Positions 1-5,770 of a DNA stretch of 10,893 nucleotides are shown in pieces. Each line of letters starts with the position of its first letter. Position 1 is the stretch's first letter. Both the position numbers and the translations under genes were made by a program. Below the pieces are notes generated by a model, which did no database searches, was not told the DNA's origin, and saw nothing but the letters and a program-made list of their open reading frames with translations. This stretch comes from CANHCC01 sp040381555 (GTDB lineage: Bacteria; Bacteroidota; Bacteroidia; J057; RFSG01). The stretch covers positions 1 to 10,893 of the forward strand of contig JBEIHC010000100.1 of assembly GCA_040381555.1 (NCBI GenBank), written 5' to 3'.

Positions 1-224
1 AGGGTTTGGTATCTGCAAAAAATATCTTTGATAGCCCGAGCCATCACATGATGAATTCCGGGCATTCCATTAGCAGAAGGAGGTCCTTCATAAAAAGTGA
101 AAGAGGGGCTTCCTTTTCTTTGTTCAATACTTTTTTGAAAAGTATGGTGGGTGTTCCAAAATTCCAAAACCTCCTGCTCAAGGGCAGGGAGATTCATTTC
201 TTTATAATCGGGGTAGAGTTTCAA
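1..224 (-). CDS. ileS: isoleucyl-tRNA synthetase, N-terminal fragment (gene runs off the left edge)
   Basis: Isoleucine-tRNA ligase charges tRNA-Ile in the cytoplasm. Only the first 74 codons are in the window. The class-I nucleotide-binding signature is visible around residues 47-59 (GPPSANGMPGIHH), followed by VMARAIKDIFCRY. This is the form I know from Bacteroidota IleS, in which the first His of HIGH is Gly. Upstream of it is the usual LNLPxxExEVLEFW N-terminus. The start is not obvious. An ATG at 197 would begin at MNLPALEQ, while a TTG at 224 gives KLYPDYKEMNLP, which matches the short leader normally found in homologues and lies 19 nt after a -7 box. No in-frame ATG lies between 224 and the upstream stop TAA. 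I prefer 224. The family call is very likely right; the exact start is less sure. Confidence 0.9.
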   Translation of the reverse strand, partial: MKLYPDYKEMNLPALEQEVLEFWNTHHTFQKSIEQRKGSPSFTFYEGPPSANGMPGIHHVMARAIKDIFCRYQT

Positions 225-243
225 GCGTATTTTAAATAAAGTG

Positions 244-251
244 CAAAATTA
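244..251 (-). promoter_or_regulatory. Bacteroidota -7 box (TAATTTTG) for ileS
   Basis: On the minus strand TAATTTTG fits TAnnTTTG exactly and lies 19 nt before the TTG start proposed for ileS. No TTG/TTTG is seen at the expected -33 spacing; the repeat array occupies that side. Confidence 0.5.
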
Positions 252-264
252 GGGAATTTGCTTC

Positions 265-338
265 AAACCTGAGGTTTACCCTAAACTGAGGTTTACCCTA
301 AACCGAGGTTTACCCTAAACTGAGGTTTAGGGTAAACC
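265..338. repeat. palindromic tandem array 1: four 17-bp units, last one inverted at its centre
   Basis: Units lie at 270-286, 287-303, 304-320 and 321-337, with consensus tgaggtttaccctaaac. Units 1 and 2 are identical, unit 3 begins with c, and unit 4 has GGG in place of CCC. Each unit contains a 13-nt palindrome with 5-bp arms and a 3-nt centre (GTTTA-CCC-TAAAC) at 274-286, 291-303, 308-320 and 325-337. The CCC to GGG change lets unit 4 pair fully with unit 3: 307-320 and 325-338 form a perfect 14-bp stem closed by TGAG. AAACC flanks the array on both ends (265-269 and 334-338). It sits between the divergent starts of ileS and the O-antigen ligase-like gene, so it is not a simple terminator. 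Function unknown. Confidence 0.9.
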
Positions 339-390
339 AGAAAAAGCATTAAATGATAATATTTATGCATTTTTAAACCGAAATCCTTCT

Positions 391-2211
391 ATGAAAGCTA
401 TAGTACTGAAAATAATCTGGATTCTTTTGTGGGCCATCATGCTATTTGCTTGGACAGATCGTACTCTGGATCCTGTGCTTATGCCTCGAGCCTTTCTGGG
501 TTCAATGGGGTTAGCCATTGGCTTGCTTTTCATTTCTCGAAAAAGTCTGAATATCACGCTAAACTCCCTTCAATCCTTCCAGCCTGGAATGATGCTCTTA
601 GTCTATTTGTCCGTTTCTTTAGTCAGCCTTTCTTTTGCCAATAGTTTTGCAGAAGCAGCAGCGGATGTATGCCGAACAGGATTTCTACTGCTTTCTTACC
701 TGTTCGTCCATAGTTTTCGGCAGGAGGATGAAGCCTTTTTACTTTCTAGCCTGAGTAAAGTCTGGATGCTGTCAGCTTGGATACTCACTGGAGCCGGGGC
801 TGTTCAACTAGTAGCTTTGTACAATGCCGGACAGTTTACTCATGAGGGGCTATATTCTGTTACCCTCACTTTTGCCAATCGAAATATTTTGGCTGAAATG
901 CTCCTGTTGGGAATTCCTTGGATATTTTCGAGTGCCTTAGAAAGTAAAAAATCCATTTTCAAAAACCTTTACCTATTGACCGCAATGATTACCCTTGCAT
1001 TTACGATGCTGCTGCTTTCACGAGCGGTATGGTTGGCAGCATTGGTTGGAGGAATAATGGTAATGATTGCTACCCGTCGAAATCAGGAAAGCCAACTTCC
1101 TATTGGGAAAATGGCTCTATTTATAAGTTTTTCTGCAATTGTAGGCATTGGCTTATTTGCTACTTTAAGTTCAGGTGCGGACTTAGGCAAGTTGGTGCAA
1201 CAAACTTGGTGGTCCGGCGTAGGCTCAGGTTCTGAAAGATTAACTCTATGGAATCGCACCCTACAACTAATAGAAGATTATCCTATGGGTACGGGTCCTG
1301 GAAGTTGGCAATTCCGTTGGGGAGATTACTCTGTGACCGGAACCCGAAATGAATTAGGGGAAGTATTTTTTACTCGACCTCACAACGACTGGCTTTGGGT
1401 GTTGGCAGAGACAGGCTGGATGGGATTCTTGGCTTATGCAGGAATATTCGTTGCTGGGTTTTATCAACTCTATAAACAGAAAAATCCACAGTATCCCATA
1501 CTATTTGGACTATTCGCCTATGTAATAATTGCCTTTTTTGCCTTTCCTCGAGAAAGGATGGAGGAAACTTGGATGTTGGCAGTATTACTGGCTTTCACAA
1601 GTCCCCAAAATGAACACACTCCTAATGAAATAGGGAAGTTCCAACTTTTTCTTCTTAAGGTAGTTTTAATCAGTATGGCATTATTTATTGCGGTATTCAG
1701 TGCCTATAGAATTCGAGGAGAAATGTGGACCAAAATAATTTGGGAAGCCAAAATAAAAGGAGATTGGAAAACTATGATTTCCGCTTCAGAGGAAGCTGAA
1801 TCCTGGGCCTACACATCAGATCCATCCTCCACTCCTTTGGCTTGGTATCAGGGCACTGCTTGGTTTCTCCGCGGAAATCCTGCAAAAGCTTGTGAGTATT
1901 TCCATCAAGCAAATCGGATTCACCCCAGCCATCTGCATATCTTAAATAATCTGGGCTCCTGTGAAGAAATTCAGAATAACTCAGAAGAAGCAAAAAAGTA
2001 TTATCTCCATGCTCTCAGGATTTCACCCACATTTGATGAAGCCAGAATAAATCTTGCAGCAGTTTATTACAATATCAACAACTTAGATTCTGCTTTGTAT
2101 TATATTGAAAATTGCAAGCAAGACTGGTCAGATTCTGTTTGGGTTCATTACCGGGATGCTATTTATCATGCAAGATATGTTGAGGAAAATCCGGATTATG
2201 AGAAAGAATGA
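391..2211 (+). CDS. O-antigen ligase/polymerase-like (Wzy_C family) membrane protein with C-terminal TPRs
   Basis: This 606-residue inner-membrane protein has about ten or more hydrophobic segments over residues 1-400 and one more at about 417-438, then a soluble tail. Wzy_C/WaaL-type landmarks are visible: SRAVWLA at 210-216, SGSERLTLWNRTLQLIEDYPMGTGPGS at about 278-305 (periplasmic loop) and the conserved-type RPHNDWLWVLAETG at 329-342, whose His is the residue usually linked to ligase activity. The tail has TPR-like helices at about 483-516, 517-550 and 551-577. The family transfers or polymerises lipid-linked polysaccharide at the periplasmic face. Whether this member is a ligase, a polymerase or a protein O-glycosyltransferase cannot be told from sequence. 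No glycosyltransferase neighbours are present. The ATG at 391 starts directly into the first membrane helix; I found no good TAnnTTTG box before it. Confidence 0.82.
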   Translation: MKAIVLKIIWILLWAIMLFAWTDRTLDPVLMPRAFLGSMGLAIGLLFISRKSLNITLNSLQSFQPGMMLLVYLSVSLVSLSFANSFAEAAADVCRTGFLLLSYLFVHSFRQEDEAFLLSSLSKVWMLSAWILTGAGAVQLVALYNAGQFTHEGLYSVTLTFANRNILAEMLLLGIPWIFSSALESKKSIFKNLYLLTAMITLAFTMLLLSRAVWLAALVGGIMVMIATRRNQESQLPIGKMALFISFSAIVGIGLFATLSSGADLGKLVQQTWWSGVGSGSERLTLWNRTLQLIEDYPMGTGPGSWQFRWGDYSVTGTRNELGEVFFTRPHNDWLWVLAETGWMGFLAYAGIFVAGFYQLYKQKNPQYPILFGLFAYVIIAFFAFPRERMEETWMLAVLLAFTSPQNEHTPNEIGKFQLFLLKVVLISMALFIAVFSAYRIRGEMWTKIIWEAKIKGDWKTMISASEEAESWAYTSDPSSTPLAWYQGTAWFLRGNPAKACEYFHQANRIHPSHLHILNNLGSCEEIQNNSEEAKKYYLHALRISPTFDEARINLAAVYYNINNLDSALYYIENCKQDWSDSVWVHYRDAIYHARYVEENPDYEKE

Positions 2212-2374
2212 AAACGCAAGTTTATCGTTTAAGAAATTAGTTTCTGAAAAACAATGTCGTTTTACTCAAAATGTGCAGGGTATTGATTATCGGCAAGCGA
2301 ATGAGTTACCCTTTAATTGAATTCCCGAACAGAAAACCAAAGACCTGAAAAACAACCAAGTGGCGAAAATTTCG

Positions 2375-2382
2375 TACATTTG
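2375..2382 (+). promoter_or_regulatory. Bacteroidota -7 box (TACATTTG) for the T9SS cargo gene
   Basis: TACATTTG matches TAnnTTTG exactly. It lies 22 nt before the ATG at 2405 and 10 nt before the ATG at 2393. The wider spacing is like that seen for selD and ileS and favours 2405. No convincing -33 TTTG was found. Confidence 0.5.
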
Positions 2383-2404
2383 AACTACAATTATGATTGG
2401 CTTA

Positions 2405-3568
2405 ATGAAACGAACCCTTCTCCCATTTCTTTGCTTGCTCCTTCTCAGTTCGATTACTTTTAGCATTTCAGAGGCAAAAATCGAAAAGAAAACCAGGATA
2501 AGAAAATTGCCAGTTTCTATTTCCGGACTTGGAGCAGATATACGCTTAAGTAAAATAGGGGAAGAAGTGTACGAAGTATTTTTAGAAGGTCAGGGAACTC
2601 GATTTACCGAAGGACCCACCCATGAGACCTATATTTTATTTGGGCTTTCCGACTTGAATCTTGCCGAAAGAGTTCAATTTAGCAGCCCACTAGCAGGTTC
2701 TCCCACATTAATTAGCATCAATCCTGCCAATGGTTTTGCGGGACAAAATGTTACCGCTCAGTTAACGGGTTTTGACACACATTTTACTACAGGAACTCAA
2801 ACAGTTTGGCTGGAGCATAGCAATCAATTCTGGTATACCATTTATGAAAATATTGGAAATGTTTCCTCAGCAGTTACTCGAAGTTCCCAATTTAACATTC
2901 CGGCTGGGGCCCCATCCGGTTGGTATCATACCCGACATTTTAGCAATACAGATGGATATTTAGGGTTGAATCAATCCTTTTATATTGCCTCTCCCACCTG
3001 CCATATTTCTTCTGTAAGTCCCAATTATGCTTATACTGGGCAGAATGGAGTGAATTTAAACATCAATGGATTTTTCACCAACTTTAATGCCGCATCTTCC
3101 ACGATGAATCAATTGCGTCAAGGATCATTTATAATTCCCGAAGTAGCCAAAACTGTGCATTCGCATATCAGTAGAACTGGGGTCTATAATATTCCGCTAA
3201 ATGCACCTACAGGTTGGTATCATTGGGAACATGTGAACTCTGTTAATGGATATATCGCCTATGCCAATGCATTGTATGTTGATTTTGCAGTAAAAGGAGA
3301 AGAATTACACACTCATATTATTGAGGATTTCAACTTATTGCCCAATCCAGTTCAGGATTTGGTTTACATTCAATTGGCAGAAGGAATTTTAGAAAGAGAA
3401 AGAGAATTTATCTTAAGGGATGTGACAGGTAAGGAGATTCAAACTTTCAAAATTAACAGTGGAGGTGGTAATCACCCTATCTCAGTAGGTCATTTAACTC
3501 CTGGAATATATTGGGTGGAAATGCGAAATAAGCATCACCGGGTAGTGCAAAAACTATTGAAGGAATAA
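2405..3568 (+). CDS. secreted protein with duplicated IPT/TIG-like domain and T9SS type A C-terminal sorting domain
   Basis: From ATG 2405 the protein begins MKRTLLPFLCLLLLSS, a classic Sec signal peptide. An in-frame ATG at 2393 would add MIGL and spoil the n-region, so 2405 is preferred. Numbering from 2393, residues 104-198 and 203-297 are two copies of one domain: both open with an SxNP/SVSP-type turn and GQN, have FxTxF or FTNF in the middle, and end with NIPxxAPxGWYHxxHxNxxxGYxxxxxxxYV/I. The C-terminus from about 313 (NLLPNPVQDLVYI ... RDVTGKEI ... LTPGIYWVEM ... VVQKLLKE) is a textbook type A sorting domain. That domain directs outer-membrane translocation by the type IX system, usually with release or lipopolysaccharide anchoring. 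No catalytic motif is evident; the duplicated domains look structural or adhesive. Specific function unknown. Confidence 0.85.
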   Translation: MKRTLLPFLCLLLLSSITFSISEAKIEKKTRIRKLPVSISGLGADIRLSKIGEEVYEVFLEGQGTRFTEGPTHETYILFGLSDLNLAERVQFSSPLAGSPTLISINPANGFAGQNVTAQLTGFDTHFTTGTQTVWLEHSNQFWYTIYENIGNVSSAVTRSSQFNIPAGAPSGWYHTRHFSNTDGYLGLNQSFYIASPTCHISSVSPNYAYTGQNGVNLNINGFFTNFNAASSTMNQLRQGSFIIPEVAKTVHSHISRTGVYNIPLNAPTGWYHWEHVNSVNGYIAYANALYVDFAVKGEELHTHIIEDFNLLPNPVQDLVYIQLAEGILEREREFILRDVTGKEIQTFKINSGGGNHPISVGHLTPGIYWVEMRNKHHRVVQKLLKE

Positions 3569-3598
3569 AGCAAACAAAATTTGCTCTTGGCCTTTTTG

Positions 3599-3606
3599 TA
3601 CCTTTG
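3599..3606 (+). promoter_or_regulatory. Bacteroidota -7 box (TACCTTTG) for the UPF0316 gene
   Basis: TACCTTTG matches TAnnTTTG exactly. It lies 5 nt before the ATG at 3612, which would make the transcript nearly leaderless, and 23 nt before the in-frame ATG at 3630. A TTTG at 3580-3583 is 15 nt upstream, shorter than the usual 19-21. Confidence 0.5.
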
Positions 3607-3611
3607 TACCC

Positions 3612-4220
3612 ATGGAAATATGGGACTCAATGGGCATTAGTGAAGAAATTCAGAATTGGGTAATTCTTCCCTTATTTATTTTTTTAGCCAGACTTTCGGA
3701 TGTAACCCTAGGAACTCTTCGGATTGTATTTGTTTCCAGAGGCCGTAAGAAAATTGCGCCCTTATTGGGTTTTGTAGAAGTACTGATTTGGTTGGCTGCA
3801 ATAGGTCAGGTCATGCAGAATCTCAACAACTTTGTTTGTTATATAGCATGGGCAGGCGGATTTGCCATGGGAAACTTAGCCGGAATTATTCTGGAAGAAC
3901 GCATTGCACTGGGGCTATTGGTCGTCCGAATTATAACTGCTGGTCATCCTGGGGAACTCTCTCAAAAACTACATGACCAGGGTTTTGGAGTTACGCGCGT
4001 AGATGCACATGGAATCAATGGACGAGTCGATTTGATTTTCACCATCATTCGCAGAAAAGATTTCCCACTCCTTGAAATGACCATACGAAACACAGATCCA
4101 GATGCCTTTTATTCAGTAGAAGATGTTCGATCAGCCAGTGATATGGTGTACTCCCCTACCCAACCCAAGGGTACAGGCTCATTATTTGCCGGCATTTTCC
4201 CGATTCGAAAAGCGAAGTAA
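3612..4220 (+). CDS. UPF0316 membrane protein (DUF5698 plus DUF2179)
   Basis: This 202-residue protein has three hydrophobic segments at about 16-38, 50-67 and 74-95. The first carries the family motif LARLSDVTLGTLRIVFVSRG, followed by FVEVLIWLAAIGQVMQNLNN. A soluble C-terminal domain of the DUF2179 type spans about 105-178 (GELSQKLHDQGFGVTRV, VDLIFTIIRRKD, DPDAFYSVEDVR). Length and layout are those of the full family. DUF2179 domains resemble small ligand-binding ferredoxin-like folds, but the physiological role of UPF0316 proteins is not established, and I do not assign one. The start could also be the ATG at 3630, six codons in, which would fit the -7 box spacing better. Palindromic array 2 begins 20 nt after the stop. 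Confidence 0.85.
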   Translation: MEIWDSMGISEEIQNWVILPLFIFLARLSDVTLGTLRIVFVSRGRKKIAPLLGFVEVLIWLAAIGQVMQNLNNFVCYIAWAGGFAMGNLAGIILEERIALGLLVVRIITAGHPGELSQKLHDQGFGVTRVDAHGINGRVDLIFTIIRRKDFPLLEMTIRNTDPDAFYSVEDVRSASDMVYSPTQPKGTGSLFAGIFPIRKAK

Positions 4221-4240
4221 CACAAATTTATGTTAAATCG

Positions 4241-4358
4241 AAGCTCAGCTTGGTGTAAGCTCAGCTTGGTGTAAGCTCAGCTTAGGGTAAGCTTAGCTTG
4301 GTGTAAGCTCAGCTTAGGGTAAGCTCAGCTTGGTGCAAGCGGGGGTTTGCTGCAAACC
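4241..4358. repeat. palindromic tandem array 2: six 16-bp units plus a divergent seventh
   Basis: Units at 4241-4256, 4257-4272, 4273-4288, 4289-4304, 4305-4320 and 4321-4336 follow aagctcagcttggtgt, with aagctcagcttagggt as the alternative form (units 3 and 5). Unit 4 has aagctt and unit 6 ends in c. The seventh, 4337-4353, is 17 nt (aagcgggggtttgctgc) and runs into AAACC. Seven 13-nt palindromes with 5-3-5 layout begin at 4248, 4264, 4280, 4296, 4312, 4328 and 4345. Arms are GCTTG/TAAGC (one G-T pair, three copies), GCTTA/TAAGC (two), GCTTG/CAAGC (one) and GTTTG/CAAAC (one). AAGCTCAGCTT at the junctions is itself a near-palindrome. It lies between the UPF0316 and pirin genes, ending 20 nt before the pirin ATG. 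Function unknown. Confidence 0.92.
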
Positions 4359-4363
4359 TTTTG

Positions 4364-4371
4364 TATTTTTA
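4364..4371 (+). promoter_or_regulatory. weak -7-like box (TATTTTTA) before the pirin gene
   Basis: TATTTTTA differs from TAnnTTTG only in the last base. It begins 7 nt after the last palindrome and ends 7 nt before the ATG at 4379. No -33 element lies at normal spacing. Tentative. Confidence 0.25.
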
Positions 4372-4378
4372 CACTCCT

Positions 4379-5101
4379 ATGGCACAGTATATCCTTCACC
4401 CAGCGGCTTCTCGTGGCCATGCGAATCACGGATGGCTCGACAGCTACCACACTTTCTCATTCGCCTCCTATCACAACCCCGAACGAGTGCACTTCGGTGT
4501 ACTTCGCGTTCTGAATGATGATTCCGTTGCCTCAGGCATGGGCTTTGGTACCCATCCACATGACAATATGGAAATTATCTCCATTCCCCTTTCTGGTGAT
4601 TTGGAGCACAAAGACAGCATGGGCAACCTGCAGATCATCCGAGAAGGGGACATTCAGGTGATGTCTGCCGGCACAGGTATCCAACACAGCGAGTATAACC
4701 GCAACCCCGATAAACCCGTTCAATTTCTTCAAATCTGGATATTCCCAAACAAAAAAGGAGTAAGCCCGAGATATGATCAACTAACCCTAGATCCGGAAAA
4801 AATGAAGAATAAATTGGCTCAAATCCTTTCTCCCAATCCAGAAGACGAGGGTGTATGGATTCATCAAGATTGCTGGTTTCATCGAGGGAAATTTGAAGCA
4901 GGACAAAATACTGACTATAGCCTGAAAAAATCAGGAAATGGACTCTATGTATTACTATTAGAAGGTAAGGCAGAGATATCTGGACAAACTCTCCATAGGA
5001 GAGATGGTATGGGTATTATTGAGTCAGACCTTGTTGAATTTCATTTTTCAGAACCGAGTGATGTTTTATTGATGGAAGTACCCATGACACTGAATCGCTA
5101 A
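4379..5101 (+). CDS. pirin family bicupin protein
   Basis: From ATG 4379 the protein is 240 residues, normal for bacterial pirins. The N-terminal cupin has the family opening RGHANHGWLDSYHTFSFASY (12-31), the metal-site motif GTHPHDNMEI (57-66) and AGTGIQHSEYN (97-107). The probable metal ligands are H59, H61, H103 and E105, all present, equivalent to those of E. coli YhaK. The C-terminal cupin (about 145-240) is less conserved, as usual. Some pirins have quercetin 2,3-dioxygenase activity and others act as redox-sensitive regulators; sequence alone does not choose between these. An in-frame TTG lies upstream at 4361, but ATG 4379 gives the standard N-terminus. Base composition changes across the gene: about 51% G+C in 4381-4740 against about 39% in 4741-5100 (hand count). 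A nitroreductase follows 55 nt downstream, so cotranscription is possible. Confidence 0.9.
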   Translation: MAQYILHPAASRGHANHGWLDSYHTFSFASYHNPERVHFGVLRVLNDDSVASGMGFGTHPHDNMEIISIPLSGDLEHKDSMGNLQIIREGDIQVMSAGTGIQHSEYNRNPDKPVQFLQIWIFPNKKGVSPRYDQLTLDPEKMKNKLAQILSPNPEDEGVWIHQDCWFHRGKFEAGQNTDYSLKKSGNGLYVLLLEGKAEISGQTLHRRDGMGIIESDLVEFHFSEPSDVLLMEVPMTLNR

Positions 5102-5156
5102 GTTTCTGGAATTAAATTATACTTTTTCGGGTTATCGCTTATGAAAAAAAACATTT

Positions 5157-5756
5157 ATGAGTAACAGTATTGAGGTAAGCAGTCATTCCATCAAAAAAGC
5201 GAATACAGAGCATGAAGTTCATCCATTGCTTCAAAGTCGCTGGTCGGCTCGCTCATTTGCTGAAAAAACGATTTCTAAAGAAAACATTTCCCGCCTGTTG
5301 GAGGCTGCCTCTTGGTCGCCCAGCAGTATGAATGAACAACCCTGGCGCTATCTGATTGCCTTTAAGGGTACTCCTGCTTTCCAACAAATGGCTGAATGTC
5401 TGAGTGCTGGGAATCAAACCTGGGCTCAAAATGCTCCCATTCTGCTCCTATCATTAGCTGAAACTCATCATGCCAATGGTCATCCCAATACTTATTCCTG
5501 GTATGATGTAGGAGCAGCCAATCAATCACTTCTTTTACAAGCTGCGTCCATGGGGATTTTAGGACATCTAATGGGGGGCTTCAATGCCAATCAAGCTATT
5601 GACTCATTTGCTATTCCCAGCACTCAAAAACCAGTTGTCATCATTGCTTTGGGATATCCCGATGAGCCTGAAAAATTACCCGAACCTTTCCTTACCCGGG
5701 AACTCACACCCAGGACCCGAAAAAAAATAACAGAAATTTTTCAGTACCTGGATTAA
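5157..5756 (+). CDS. nitroreductase family FMN oxidoreductase
   Basis: This 199-residue protein has the length of a single-domain NfsB/FRP-type nitroreductase. FMN-site features are visible: RWSARSF at 28-34 (two Arg and a Ser that normally contact the FMN phosphate), WSPSSMNEQPWR at 53-64, and ALGYPDEPEKLP near the C-terminus. Members use NAD(P)H to reduce nitro compounds, quinones or similar acceptors in the cytoplasm as dimers; the substrate of this one cannot be predicted. It follows the pirin gene on the same strand at 55 nt and ends 14 bp from the convergent end of selD with no visible terminator between. A 7-codon ATG-to-TAA frame (5141-5164) overlaps its start in another frame, probably by chance. 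A poor -7-like TACTTTTT lies at 5120-5127. Confidence 0.9.
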   Translation: MSNSIEVSSHSIKKANTEHEVHPLLQSRWSARSFAEKTISKENISRLLEAASWSPSSMNEQPWRYLIAFKGTPAFQQMAECLSAGNQTWAQNAPILLLSLAETHHANGHPNTYSWYDVGAANQSLLLQAASMGILGHLMGGFNANQAIDSFAIPSTQKPVVIIALGYPDEPEKLPEPFLTRELTPRTRKKITEIFQYLD

Positions 5757-5770
5757 ATCCCCAGTAATAA

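Noticed and set aside
6..239. Plus-strand 77-codon ORF at the left edge
   Set aside because: The opposite strand encodes the ileS N-terminus with its class-I signature.
265..338. Telomere-like TTTAGGG/CCCTAAA repeats
   Set aside because: The heptamer appears only as the centre of a 17-bp palindromic unit, in both orientations, and the flanking genes are bacterial.
3569..3585. Terminator after the T9SS cargo gene (AGCAAA, 5-nt loop, TTTGCT)
   Set aside because: The stem is only 6 bp and AT-rich, and the T run is 8 nt away; stability would be poor.
4241..4358. Small CRISPR array
   Set aside because: The period is 16-17 bp with no unique spacers and no cas genes; the units simply abut.
5141..5164. 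Seven-codon upstream ORF (MKKNIYE) overlapping the nitroreductase start
   Set aside because: It lacks any ribosome-binding context or regulatory residue pattern, and such short frames are common in A-rich leaders.
5747..5770. Bidirectional terminator between the nitroreductase gene and selD (CTGGATTAAATCCCCAG)
   Set aside because: The arms pair only with bulges and no T tract follows on either strand.
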